Assembly (NCBI GenBank): GCA_017871115.1
Contig: JAFCIZ010000006.1
Coordinates: forward strand, 4,340,001 to 4,404,000
DNA: 64,000 nucleotides
Direction: 5' to 3'
DNA from: Cunninghamella blakesleeana
Taxonomy: Eukaryota; Mucoromycota; Mucoromycetes; Mucorales; Cunninghamellaceae
In this document: piece after piece, positions 15,773 to 28,114 of the stretch
How positions within the stretch are numbered: position 1 is the first letter of the stretch
Layout of the letters: each line of letters begins with the position of its first letter
Notes under the pieces: generated by a model
Database searches by the model: none
Seen by the model: only the letters and a program-made list of their open reading frames with translations
What the model was told of the DNA's origin: nothing
Translations under genes and position numbers: made by a program

Positions 15773-16586
15773 TATTATTTATAGAAATGAAATTAAATCA
15801 ATACTAAACCGTATTAATCAAACGTTAACAGTCTTAGATCCTCAAGCAACTTGGTGGGAAAGGCTTGTATTGGTTTTTTATCATGGCACGGAAGAACAAG
15901 ATATTATTCAAAGAGTAAAATTAGTGCAGGACACTTTACCAAGAATATTTAAACAACTTTCCATATTACCATGTACACTTATCATACCATCTACCTTATC
16001 TATGTCATCGCCACCAATGTATTATAGACCTTCACGAATAAAAGAATTACCAATACCTATAACACAACAAATCAATCGTATCTTATATCAACAAGTATGT
16101 ATGCATCAATTAGATCATGGGTGGTGGCATGGATCAATTCCTTTAGATGATGATTCGAATAGCTCAGGTAGTGATGATGATATTGGCCAAAATATGGTAT
16201 TGATCATTGGTAAAAAACCTATTTCAAATACTGGAATTAAACAAGATCAACAAGATCAACAGCAACAACAAAATGATTATCATCAATATCATTATCAAAA
16301 TAATAATAATAATTATTCAGTGTCATCATCCTCTTCATCAGCATCTACCTTTTCACAAAATTATCCTCCTACTTCACCAACGCATTCGTCTTATTATTCT
16401 TCTTCTTCCTCCAATTTCTCTTATTACTCTCAAACTCAACTTAAACATAGATTTTCAAAACATTGGTCAGATCGTTCAAATCCTCATAGTTCCTCTTCTT
16501 CTACGTATTCTTCTGCTTATACTCATCATTCTCTGCCTCCTGTCCCTACAGCCCCTTCTGGTCCTGTCTCTAAATTCCCTTGTTAA
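14460..16586 (+). CDS. unrecognised Ser-rich protein with a possible degenerate GTPase-like core
   Basis: I cannot place this protein in a family with confidence. Three exons (14460-15260, 15413-15639, 15785-16586) join in frame to 609 residues. The first 240 residues are Ser/Thr/Pro-rich and disordered, with Ser and Asn runs. A globular middle (about residues 250-430) begins with the hydrophobic strand HFVLLGFGD, split by intron 1, and includes TLATIPVDGREYSFLENLVL, ISSILLCLPVYKN and WWERLVLVFYHGTEEQDI. The order and spacing resemble an AIG1/TRAFAC GTPase fold (P-loop strand, DxxG-like strand, late hydrophobic strand before a nucleotide-specificity motif), but the P-loop GKS/T is absent. The C-terminus is again Ser/Gln/Tyr-rich. 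A pseudo-GTPase is an inference only. Confidence 0.72.
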
Positions 16587-17602
16587 AAAAACGTTTCTTT
16601 TATATTTTCTCTTTATATATATATATATATCTTATGTATTATTTTTCTTTTTATTATATTTATTATTATTCCCTCCTTCTTCTCCTCCTTCTACCCTTTT
16701 TTCACTCTATATTAATATCTATTCAATAACCCATCTATCTTATATATCTATATTTAATATTTAATAAATCGTAATTATGTATTATTTTTTTCTGCTATAA
16801 CTTTATTTTTACAATAAGGCTTATTTTTTTTAGTAGTAAAAAGGAAACAAAAATCGATCAATTACATATATTTTGCGATACAATGAAGCCATTATATAGA
16901 TTTATATCAATCTTTTTTCGTATATACTTGATATCCAAAAGAATTATACTTAGTGTTGCTTTTTTTTTTTTTTTTTTTGATAAAAAATCAAAATTTACAT
17001 TTTCTAAAATATCTTATTAAACTTATTAATCCCTTTTTTTATTATTTTTATTCTTGTTTATATTGGGCAAAAACTAAGGGTAGATCAAAAAATACAAGCC
17101 ATTTATTTCTTTTTATGAAATAGTGTGTCGTTCCTTAAATTTAGTGTGTCTTATAGGTACATCTCTCACTACTACTACTATTACTATTATTACTATCATT
17201 GTTATTATAAAACGAAAGCAATTTATTTCAAATATATTTGGTGATTTTTTTTTTATTTTTATTATACATTTTAAAAAAATTAATATAGTAACCAGAGTAA
17301 AAAAAACTACAAGAATCAAAGGATCTAACTTATGTAGCAAAACTCATTTGACAAGTAAATCATTTATTTTTTTAAGCAAATTCAATTTTTACTTTTTAAA
17401 TATCTTTATTTTATTTTTTTAAAAAATAGCAAGAAAAAAGAGATAAAAAAATAAACTAACTAAATATACTATAATTATGATATACTATAATTATAATTAT
17501 TTTATGATAATAATGCGTGATTATAACTGTACCACAATTATTATAATAACAATTACATCATATGTATATATTTGAAGCAAATTGTATTTTAAACAATAAA
17601 CC

Positions 17603-17636
<34 letters not shown>

Positions 17637-17661
17637 ATTACTATTTTGATGTCTTTATAAT
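16587..17661. other. convergent intergenic region, unrecognised gene / Mei2-like
   Basis: The 1.1 kb AT-rich spacer lies between two 3' ends. Short direct repeats of ATATACTATAATTAT occur near 17464-17500, and a (TA)n tract lies near 17603-17630. Open frames here are low-complexity and not convincing. Confidence 0.5.
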
Positions 17662-19547
17662 TTAAGGTAAACTTGATTGACGGACACGACCTACTGGAAA
17701 GGGCTAAGTAAATATATTTTCCCCAGGAAATAAAATAAAAATGGTATATGTTTTATTAGTTCCTTGAATATTTCTTTTTTTTTTTGTTATTTTATCATTA
17801 AAGTATTTATATTTATAGTTATATTTATATTTATATTTATATTATTGTAATTATAATTATTGTTATGCTTATTATTATAATGCTTATTATTGTTATTATT
17901 ATTATTATTATTATGCTTATTGGTATATAAATATATATATATATATGTACTTCTTCTTCTCCTTGGTGTGAGCCACTAGAATAAAAAATAATGGGTCTAA
18001 AACCAACATCTTGAGTCATAACGTTTGAGTTTCTAAACTTGGCAATAAGACTTCTCTTTCCTTGAATTTTAGCGTATGATATATCGCAAAGTTTTTCTGA
18101 ATTGAATTTATTCCTACCATCGTTAAAAAAAATTGTATAGAATGAGAACTAAAAAAAACTCATGTATTTTATAGCTATTGGACACCACCATTATTACATA
18201 ACTATCTTATATGATAAAAAATAAAGCATACCAAATTTTTCCAACTCTTTCTTTAATAAATGGAACTACTGAAGTAGGTTTGATAAAGTTGATGAAAGCG
18301 TAACCCGCATTACATCTGTTGGTGAAATCAAATCGTAAATATAAAAAGTCGTAGGTTCCTTTATTGGTTGCATCCAAAAAATCACGTAGCATATCCTATA
18401 TATATATATTAAAGAAAAGAGGGAGAGAAGGACAGAGAGTAAGTATTCCTTAATATATTTATTTACATGTATATTTATTATTGTGCATACTTTCTTTAAC
18501 CTTTTATTATTACTATTATTATTATTATTATTCATTTACCAAAGTATATTTATTAGGAATATTTCGGATCATAAATGTTGTTCTTTTATCGGATCCATTT
18601 AAAACGTCTTCAATCTTTACTTGCTGATCGTTATATGCAGATTTATCCCCTCCAAGTGGTTTTACTAAAGGAGAAACCATGTCATTGGTATTGAAACTAG
18701 ATGTATCGAATGATGAGAATGAACTAGAAGATAATGAACTTCTATTTATCATAAGCATATTTTGTGTAGGTATTTCGGCTTGGTGATGATGTTGCTGTTT
18801 ATCTACATAAAATAAATAAAAAAAGATAAAATTGGTATATGATATTTTAACTGGATACAAATAGAATAAATAATAATACAGACAGTTTACCGGACATGAA
18901 TGGCCATTTAGGTATAGGTTTTAAAGGGAAGGAGGGCTTGTTATTAATGCTATGTTGGTGATGAGGAGAATGGTCAATAAAGCAATGATTTTCTTTAGGG
19001 TTGGCAGTATTAGGTAAAGGAGTATAACTAGATAAAAGTAATGTATTGGATGGAATTCTTAATTTTTGTCTAGATTCATTTAACGGCTTAGTATAAAAGT
19101 TATCAGTAGGATGAAGCGCCACAACTGGAGGATAAGTTGGAGGTGGTAGTGGTACTAATTGCTGTTGTACTAAATCATGTTCTGAAACAAAATTTAATGG
19201 TTCATCAAAAGGAGAAAAATAATTATCCAAATTACAATTATATGGTTGCATGAATGAAGCAAACATTTGAATATTCTATTGGAATGAAAAGAAAGAGAGA
19301 GAAAGAAGAAAAAAAAGGATATGTAAATAATAATTCACACAACTTGTTATTTTGATTCACTTTTATTTTTTATTTATATTTATATACATATATTTTGTGT
19401 TACCATGAATACTGCATTTTGTAATCTTTTACTTGCATGTAAAGTGGCCTGAGTGTTATAATATTCAATAGAAAATACTGAGCAATCATCAGATGAGTGT
19501 AATAGTCGGGCTATTCTTAAAGGACCAAATGTTTTTAGAAAGTCCTA

Positions 19548-19584
<37 letters not shown>

Positions 19585-20643
19585 GGAAAGAAAGAAAAAG
19601 AATATATTATAAAAAGATTTATTAGAAAATAGCCATGAATTGTAATTTTTTTTTTTGTTTATATTTATATAAACGCATATTAAACAATGTTTACCAAATA
19701 CTTAGAATCCCGAAGTTTTGAATTAGGAGCCAAAAAAGTAAGATAAAATTTGGTCTTATGAATATCCGATAATTTTAATCCAAAAATAGAAGTGGCCGTC
19801 TCATCTGTACAGTACATCAAGTTCACCTTACTAAGAACAATGCAACTCTTCAAAGCTTTTTCAATATTATTGTAACAATTGATTGCATCTCTTAAATCAT
19901 AGAATATTACAATGATCATTCTTGTATATAACGAATCGTATTTGGAGTTGATATAGAATATAGTACCTGATTTCTATATAGATATAAAAATGTAAAATAA
20001 GTAAAATCGAGAAAATTATTAATTTAGTTTGGTTAGTACCTTATTTACTTTATTTATTGTTATATAGATATTAACATTAATATTTATATATATTTAAACA
20101 TACATTGATGATTTCCATAATATCACTATAGGCATCAGCTAACACGTTTGTCATATGAATATTTCTAGATACAAAACTATCTTTATAAACAATAAAAAGA
20201 ATTAAACAAAGAATATATATCATGAAAATCAAACTTATATCTATATTTTTATCTTTATTATTACTATTATTATTTTATTTTTATATACTCTTTTTTTTAT
20301 TTTTAAGTTTATGTTTTACCTTTGTGAAGTGCACGTGAAGAAAAGCTATCAGGTCTATTATTGTTGAAAGAAATTTCACTGAAAGAGTTGAAGTGTTCAA
20401 AAGAGTTTATAAACTTGGTGATATCACCATTATTGTTTTCTTGTCCAGAAAACACAGGAGCAGCTGATAAAGGAGAATTTAACCGCAAAATATTTGAAGG
20501 TAACAAACCGTTATTTAAATAATTGAAAGAGCATATTAGTATTGATATTTTTAAATAAAAAAATAGATCGATAAATTTCGTTTTAAGTAAAAGTAGAGAT
20601 ATGTATTGTGTTTACCTTTTGAATTAGCGAAAGGCGGAAGCAT
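17662..20643 (-). CDS. Mei2-like RNA-binding protein
   Basis: Ten exons on the minus strand join without a frame break to about 561 residues: 20643-20616, 20463-20320, 20180-20104, 19973-19695, 19544-19404, 19275-18891, 18802-18540, 18395-18232, 18113-17951, 17703-17662. Mei2 family proteins bind RNA and in fission yeast switch cells to meiosis. Two degenerate N-terminal RRMs are suggested by SRNIHMTNV, MIIVIFYDLRDAINCYNNIE and FGPLRIARLLHS..FSIEYYNTQATLHASKRL. The C-terminal Mei2-type RRM3 (about residues 425-550) is clear: RTTFMIRNIPNKYT, NKGTYDFLYLRFDF, NRCNAGYAFINF, WNKFNSEKLCDISYAKIQG. The last exon was added because PFPVGRVR after EEE matches the usual Mei2 end. The linker (residues about 224-425) is disordered. 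The first small exons are the least certain. Confidence 0.88.
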
Positions 20644-20689
20644 TGTAAGTTTTATAAATATATGGAGGGGAGGGGAAGAAGGTTATTGA

Positions 20690-20720
<31 letters not shown>

Positions 20721-21634
20721 TGGGTCAAGTGATTTTAATATAAATAATAAATATTTGTTATTAAAATGATAAAGAATAAGAATATAATGGAGCGTGTATA
20801 TATACTTATTTACTTTTATAATGTAACGCACTTAAATTGCAGAAACTTTAAGTTAGCTGACAGTTCAAAAAGTGGAATAATAGAAAGCAATAAAAAAATA
20901 AAAATAAAAATAAACAATAATAAATAAAAAATAATAATTAAAAAAGAACAATAAACAACAATAATAATAATAATTATAAAATAATAAAAACAAAAGTATT
21001 AATATATAGCTAAGTTATATAAAATATTTTTTTTATTATATTAAAAAAACAGAAAAGAAAGGGAGAGAAATGCGAAAAAAAAAAGACCTTTTTTATATAC
21101 ATAATTTAAAGGCCGCATAACCTTGCAGTCACCAGCTTTTAAAATACATAATGTATTTAGCTTTTAGGAATGAATCATTCACTTCATCAATACATAAATA
21201 ATAAAGGTGTTATTTTATATATATTACTAAAAGGTATGTAGTAATAGGTTAGTTTTTTTTATTTTTACTTTTTAAAAAAAACAATTTATAGTTGGAGGGC
21301 TAGGAAAAATAAGAATAGTTTTTAATACCAAAAAAAGCAAAATAGGGCGATCAGAAATTTGCTGTGCTTCAATTTTAATTTTTTGATATATATGCGATTA
21401 ATCCCACTATACCAATTTTTTATTTATTATTATTAGCCTTTTCTTTACCTCAGTTCCAATTTATTATTTTATTCCAATTAAGAAGAATTGGTTTTATATA
21501 TATATATATATATATCCAATGAGTCTTTTTTTAATAAAACTTATATACATTGCAAAAAAAAATCTATTCACTATTATTCCTATAATAAATTTATATATAT
21601 TTAATATAATAAATTAATTTATTAAATATTCTAC
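20644..21634. other. intergenic region upstream of the Mei2-like gene
   Basis: About 1 kb upstream of the Mei2-like start and downstream of the Zn2Cys6 gene stop. It holds a TTA repeat (about 20692-20720), AT-rich low-complexity sequence and a short (TA)n tract. It should contain the Mei2-like promoter. No gene is seen. Confidence 0.55.
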
Positions 21635-24600
21635 TTAAAAAGTAAACGGCCAGTCATTAAAAGGATCTTGTTCTGTAGAAGTAGAAATAGGTAATATGCC
21701 ATTTGTTAAATAATAATTAGAGTTTTGTTGCCATTGTAAATTTTCAGAATCGTTATATAAGTTACTAATGCTAATGCTATCATTATTGTTGTTAGGGGGA
21801 TGGCTATTATTATAAGATATATTAGGTATATGAATATTATTTGATATCTGTTGTTCAAGTAAATAATTGAATTGACTATCAATCGAACCAACAAGTTCAT
21901 CCAAGGTTAATTGATGATGATGCTGCTGGTGTTGATTAGAGGAAGATGTAGTGATAGATGATATTGAGGAGGTGGATGGCGAATGTATAGGTTGATACCT
22001 TGGATCGTTGTTATTATTATTAGTGGTATTCGGTTTTACCATTAGATTTTGGTTATGATGATGTAGATGACTTGGATCTTCGTTTTTTGCGTCATCTTCA
22101 TCATCATTAACACGATCATCAATATCTTCTTTTTCTTCTTTTTCTTCATCATCATCATCCCTCCCTACAGTTCCATTCCCAATTTGAAGTGTACGATCGA
22201 CGCCACGAGTTTTTAATTGATTTTTATTTACTGTAAAAAAATTGCGAATCATAAAAAATAATTTATCAGCTGTAGCATAATATTTTCGCATATTCTAATT
22301 TTTTTTTTTAAAAAAAATAAGAACGAGAATAAGAATAAAAAATAAAAAATAGAAATAAAATCAGTTTAACTGTACCTTATATATATATAATGCTTATTTT
22401 TTAAACAATGTAGATAAAATAATTTTATATATACATAGATATTACCTGCAAAAATTGAAAATGAGTTTTAAGTGATTCAGCTGCTTTTTTAGCTTCAGAC
22501 GATGTTCCAGTAAATAAAGTATGTACAACAACGGTAGCAGTAGAATAAGTTAAATAGGACAGAAATGGAAAAGTTCTCTGAATATTCATATTTATATCAG
22601 TGAGCATGACACCTACATTATCTGAAGCAGCCAAGCATTTTTCTACACCAAGGTGAATAGCCTCCGATACATGAGTTGGTACACTATCCATATTATTTAT
22701 AGTGTCGATTAGTTTAAAGGCAGGCCGATTTAAAAATATAATAAGTGAATTATACAAGATATGGGACTAATTAATCATTATAATAATAATAAGAAGAAGA
22801 AGAAGAATATATATTTAAGATTAAAAATTTATTTATTAGCTCTATTTTTATTTCGTTTTATTTTATTTTTTTAAAAAAAGAAAAAGTCTTTAGATTTTCT
22901 TACCAGTAAAAACCTTTGTAAATCACGAGAATTGTCTTTACGATATCGTTCCAAATTAGCAGGGGTATTTCTCATAAGTAAAGGAAGTTGATTGTACCAT
23001 AATTCCAATTTTTGATTAAGTGAAACAAAATCATTTGTTTCCATATCGTAAGGAGATAAAGGCGTTGTTGATTTTACCATATCACGATTAACAAAACTTG
23101 CTACTGTACCATAAAGAGAAGTAATTCGAAGTAAATGTGTAGGCCAGCCTTGTGCACATCTAGATCGAGCAATTGGGTCTTGTTTTATTGTCTCAACGTA
23201 AGTGATTGATTTTGGAGTACCATCCTCATTCCTTTCGGATACTATGTACTTAATCAATTCCATTCCATTTAAAGATTCAGTATAAAAAGTTCCCTTTTCC
23301 AAACAATCATCGTCTGTAGGTAAATGGCAATCGATATCTTTATCTTTAAAATATAATGATCTAGCACATGAAGCACTTCCAAATCTATAATACAGATTGA
23401 TATATACATATATGTATATATGTATATATATATATATATATATAATTGTAAATAGTATATAAATACATTCATATAGATATTATAATTTTTATATTAATTA
23501 CGTTTCAAACACATAGAGCCCCCAAAATACATTTCGTCGCCTTTCGAAGTCTTGCCATTCATTAATGGTTAAAGTATCGCCGGGTTTTAATCTTTGCGTA
23601 GGCTCTTTATGTAATCCTAGCTCTAATGCCATTCTATATTGATATAAGAATAAAATAAAGTAAATTGACAGATAGATTTATTAATTGATAACTAAATAAT
23701 ATAAATGCAAATGTATGCATATAAATATATTATTGCCAATGGACAAATTAATTATATATATATATACCTTCCAGCAATTCCACAATACATCCAACTTCTT
23801 GCACCTCTTGCACAACCAAATTCATGCATAATCATTAAAAGTAAAACTTGGATATGCTCTATAGACGGCATATCAATAATTTCATCCATTCTTCTACGAA
23901 TTTGTTGAGCATAAGATTCTCCAGAAAGCCATAAAGGTCGATCCTTTTCAATGAATTTTGGAGAAAATCTAAAAAATAATAATAATAAAGACAATGTATT
24001 ATTATTATTATTATTATTATATACTTATTTATCTAAATTTAATGAAAATAAAATAAAATTAATTTATCAATTATACTTTGCTGTAGCCGCTGTAATAGCC
24101 ATTAATATCACATTAGGGGTATTGTTATAATTCAATTCTTGCCGATAAAAAAATGGAGAACAGCCATAAACTCTTTCGAGATATAATTGAATCAATTCAT
24201 TCATGACTTCTCTGTCTGGTAACAGACTTCTATCCATATCAATGACTTTATGATGATTTTTATCAAGACTTAAACATTGTCCAAAATGTAACTGAGGTAA
24301 TAATTTCATGTCTTTTGATATAGACGAAGATGGTGATGAATCAATCGTCGGTATATTGCCGTAATTGATTATATATTTATTATTGTAATTATCACTATTA
24401 TTACTATTATTATTATGATAATGGATATTCAATTTATTTCTACTACTATTATTGTCATTATTATTACTTTGAGTGTTGATATTATTGTTCTTTAATAAGC
24501 TTTCCATTTTTGCTAAGCGCTGTTCTAAAACTTCAATATGTACCTGTCGTGATCCACGTTTTCTATTGCTTGGTGCGTAGCTACATTGTTGATTTAGTCT

Positions 24601-24908
24601 ATTACAATTTCCACAAACAGGTTTTATCCCATCGCATTTTGTCTAAACACATAAATAATAAATAACAATGAATATACATATATATATATATAGTACAAGT
24701 ATTATATATGTATATATAACCATACATTTACATAAACAAACACTGAGCTATATATACATAATAATTTTTTTCATATGATATCTAAAAGGGTACATATACA
24801 GATTAGTCATTTTACCTTTTTTTTTCGGCAAACTAAACAAGCTTGAGCTAATCGTTTTCTTTTTTCTCCAGCAACAGTTTTTGTAGTATTATTTATTGAT
24901 TCCCCCAT
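21635..24908 (-). CDS. Zn2Cys6 transcription factor with fungal-specific middle homology region
   Basis: Seven exons (24908-24816, 24642-24077, 23968-23768, 23633-23502, 23384-22904, 22766-22446, 22294-21635) join in frame to 817 residues. The Gal4-type zinc cluster has six Cys spaced C-x2-C-x6-C-x5-C-x2-C-x6-C (CLVCRKKKTKCDGIKPVC then GNC and QQC). Intron 1 falls exactly between KKK and TKC. A short coiled coil follows (VLEQRLAKMESLLKNN), then an Asn-rich linker. The fungal-specific transcription factor domain spans about residues 170-560, with IRRRMDEIIDMPSIEHIQVL, SWMYCGIAGRMALELGLHKEP and FERRRNVFWGLYVFE. The C-terminal 190 residues are acidic, then Asn/Ser/His-rich, and could form an activation region. 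Targets are unknown. It is intact with no missing zinc ligand. Confidence 0.92.
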
Positions 24909-26061
24909 AAGATTTATTATACACAGTATATCTTTTTTAAAATATTTATATTTTTTTTAATAAAGAGAGAAAGGAAAGGAAGCGGGTAAATGATAAAAAA
25001 ATTGGGAAAAATCATTTGAAAAAAAAAAAAAGCGGAATTTTAAATGTGAATGATTATTTTGTATTATTAATGTCTTGATTGAATCAAACTTCCCAAATGT
25101 TGATTAATAGAAGTAATAAATTAAAGCCTTTCATTGTCAACGGATTTCCCACGAATACGAACCTTTTATTAAAGTATTAATATTGATCGACTGGTAATCA
25201 TGTATAAGACTCTCTCATCTCTCTCTTCTCTCTCTATGTATAAATACTATAGTTTTTTAACGTACCTGAGTTTTTATTTTATTTTACTCTTAAATAAAAA
25301 TTCAAAATAAAATTGCATGATTATTTATTTCTTATAGAGCTAAATGATATTTTTATTATATTAATGTTAATATACGTATAAATATATAGACACGTCGCAA
25401 AGTATGAAATTAAAAATCACAAAAATGTTTAAAAACAAGTGGTTTATTTTTATATTTGCATGGTAACATAAAAATAAACTCTGCTAATACATCCGAGCAA
25501 TTGGCATTATTAAGCTATCACAGGATCAAAAGAGAGTAAGAGGGAGAAAGAGAGGTAGAAAAAATACATGATTGTCCAATTTAAGTAGGAAAGATCATTA
25601 ATGAAAAAAAAAAATGTGGAGTAAATTTTTTTTAAGACTTATTTTTCTTTTTTTTTAAAACGGAGTGAAAATCATCCATATAAGTGTAACTGGTTGAACC
25701 TTATTGGTGTTCTCCGCATCTAATCTAAAATCATATTTATTTTTTTTGCGTCAAAATAATATATTTTGCGATAAATACAAAACACCAATACAAAAAAAAT
25801 TTTCTATATATATAATAATTTATTATAGTAATAATATTTTTTTTATGAAAACAAATAAACATGTTTCCTGACATGAAAATTAAAAATGCAATAATATAAT
25901 AAATATAAAAAAATTGTAATATATAAATATATATATATATGTATGTATGTGTATAATAATAATAATAACTTATTTCATCCTTTCATTTTTTTAAAAAACA
26001 AAATCCTTTACATATTACAATAATAAAAATGAATTATTTTTTTGTTGGTGCTATTGATTGT
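24909..26061. other. intergenic region, Zn2Cys6 gene promoter side
   Basis: This 1.15 kb spacer is upstream of the Zn2Cys6 start and downstream of the PDX1 stop, with both genes on the minus strand. It holds a CT-rich patch (about 25208-25236), AT-rich sequence and a (TA)n/(TGTA)n patch near 25925-25950. No gene or RNA is recognised. Confidence 0.5.
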
Positions 26062-27381
26062 TTACCAACCACGTTTGGCTAACTTTTGATCTTCGGTTAA
26101 TTCATCCAAGTTAATACCAACCATAGCTTCACCAAGATCTTCAGAAACATCAGCTAAAACCTTAGGGTCTTTGAAATGAGTAACAGCTTGAACAATAGCC
26201 TTAGCACGTTTAGCGGGGTCACCAGATTTGAAGATACCAGAACCAACAAAGACACCATCACAACCTAATTGCATCATTAAAGCAGCATCAGCAGGAGTAG
26301 CAACACCACCAGCAGCAAAGTTGACAACAGGTAAACGACCTAAACGAGCGGTTTCTTTTAATAAATGGTAAGGAGCTTGAAGATCTTTAGCATAAGCATA
26401 TAATTCTTCATCAGACATGGAAGCAGCACGACGGATTTCAGCATTGACAGTACGGATATGACGAACGGCTTCAACAACGTTACCAGTACCAGCTTCACCT
26501 TTAGTGCGGATCATAGCAGCACCTTCACTAATACGACGTAAGGCTTCACCTAAATTTTTAGCACCACATACGAAGGGAACCTTATGATTATGTTTTAAAA
26601 TATGGTTGGCTTCATCAGCGGGAGTTAAGACTTCTGATTCATCAATATAATCAACACCAATGGATTCAATGATTTGAGCTTCAACAAAGTGTCCAATACG
26701 TACCTTGGCCATAACGGGGATGGTAACAGCTTCAATGATTTCTTTAATCATCTTGGGGTCTGACATACGAGCAACACCTCCTATATAAAGTAATCATTAA
26801 CATAAATAAAACAAAAAAAAAAAAAAAACATAATTAGTTAAGATGAGTCACTTTTTTTTAAAAAAATCATCATCATAATAATTCTTAAATCCTCTCCACC
26901 ATTATATCATACATATTAAGTATATACATATATTGTCCTTTTTTTTTATTATTTTCCCTCTCTCTACCTCCATATATATATGTATATATATTATATGTAT
27001 TAAATTATTTGTAAAAAAAATAAATGTTTACCATTTTTACGGATATCAGCAGGGACTCTTTCTAAAGCCATAACAGCACAGGCACCAGCTTCTTCGGCAA
27101 CTCTGGCTTGTTCAGCGTTGATGACATCCATGATAACACCACCCTAATTAAATATGAATGAAAATAAAATAATAAACACGTTAGTAATTATTAATAAATA
27201 CGTATTTGATATTTTGTTTTTTTTGTTATTGTCAATTTTGTTCTTTTAAATTATAATTTATATAACATACCTTTAACATTTGAGCTAAACCAGCCTTGAT
27301 CTTGAAGTTAGCAACAGAGTCATCAGCGACTTCAGAACCATTGGGGACGAGATTAGTAGGAATAGCAAATTCAGCAGACAT
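26062..27381 (-). CDS. SNZ1: pyridoxal 5'-phosphate synthase, PdxS/PDX1/SNZ subunit
   Basis: This enzyme makes pyridoxal 5'-phosphate from ribose 5-phosphate, glyceraldehyde 3-phosphate and ammonia. The ammonia comes from the glutaminase partner SNO/PDX2, which is not in this window. Three exons (27381-27271, 27143-27032, 26780-26062) give 313 residues, near the usual 295-315. The family motifs are intact: [20 protein letters not shown] (catalytic Asp in VIMDV), [39 protein letters not shown] (catalytic Lys in MAKVR), [35 protein letters not shown] and [20 protein letters not shown]. The last exon is unusually GC-richer and evenly coded compared with its neighbours, consistent with high expression. 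No operon with SNO is seen. Confidence 0.97.
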
Positions 27382-28114
27382 GATTTATTATAAGATAAGT
27401 TATTATTTTATTATTTTTAAAAAAAAAAAAAGAAAAAAGAAAGAGAGAGAAAAGTTTTTTCCTTGAACCCGGCTTTATATAATCAACCTTTTTACTAAGG
27501 TTTTAAAATTCCGACTTTTTTTTTCTATTGGTGACACTTTTTTTTTTTTTTTCCACGGTATTCGCTTTTAACAACATATGACTCTAATTTACACATGAAT
27601 GATCCTTTTATTTATTACTTTTCACTTATTATTATTGTTTATTGTTTATTTTTCTGCTTGATTAATAAATGATGAGAGATTTAATTATTATATATACATA
27701 TGAAGATATATACAATTTATGATTTATATATATATATATATAAATATAAATATATATTTATATTAAGTTGCCGATTTAAACAAATCAATATTATATATTT
27801 CTAAATGCGGAAGCGCGCTCTATAAAAAAATATCATTAAATATATAATAAGAATTTTATTATTAAAAGAGTATCTATGTATTACTATTGTTCTTAATATA
27901 TATTGTATAAAAAATAAAATAAAAAAGTAAAGAAAAAAAGTGGTAGCTAGTATTCATTAAATTAAAGAATAAAAAGATATATAGTACATGTCTGATGACG
28001 ATATAAAAATATTTACAGTAATAATAACACGATGTCATAAATATAATGATAATAACAGAATGTAAAATGAAATAAAAAAAAGTACCCTAAGATCATGGTA
28101 ATAAAATGTATACT
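27382..28114. other. intergenic region upstream of PDX1
   Basis: The PDX1 promoter side lies at the right of the PDX1 start, and the 3' end of the RING/TRAF gene lies at the far end. AT-rich with (TA)n near 27725-27765. No gene is seen. Confidence 0.5.

Noticed and set aside
16207..16764. 185-residue Ile-rich open frame on the plus strand
   Set aside because: Shadow of the Ser/Asn-repeat end of the 14460-16586 gene, caused by AAT and TCT repeats being open in other frames.
17837..18019. Reading the Mei2-like C-terminus on into VHIYIYIYIP and a poly-Ile tail
   Set aside because: This is read-through of an AT repeat. Splicing at GTACAT to 17703 restores the family ending PFPVGRVR followed by a stop.
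25640..25720. CGGAG...CTCCG possible stem upstream of PDX1 3' end
   Set aside because: The arms are only five bases and the loop is long; too weak to call a structured element.
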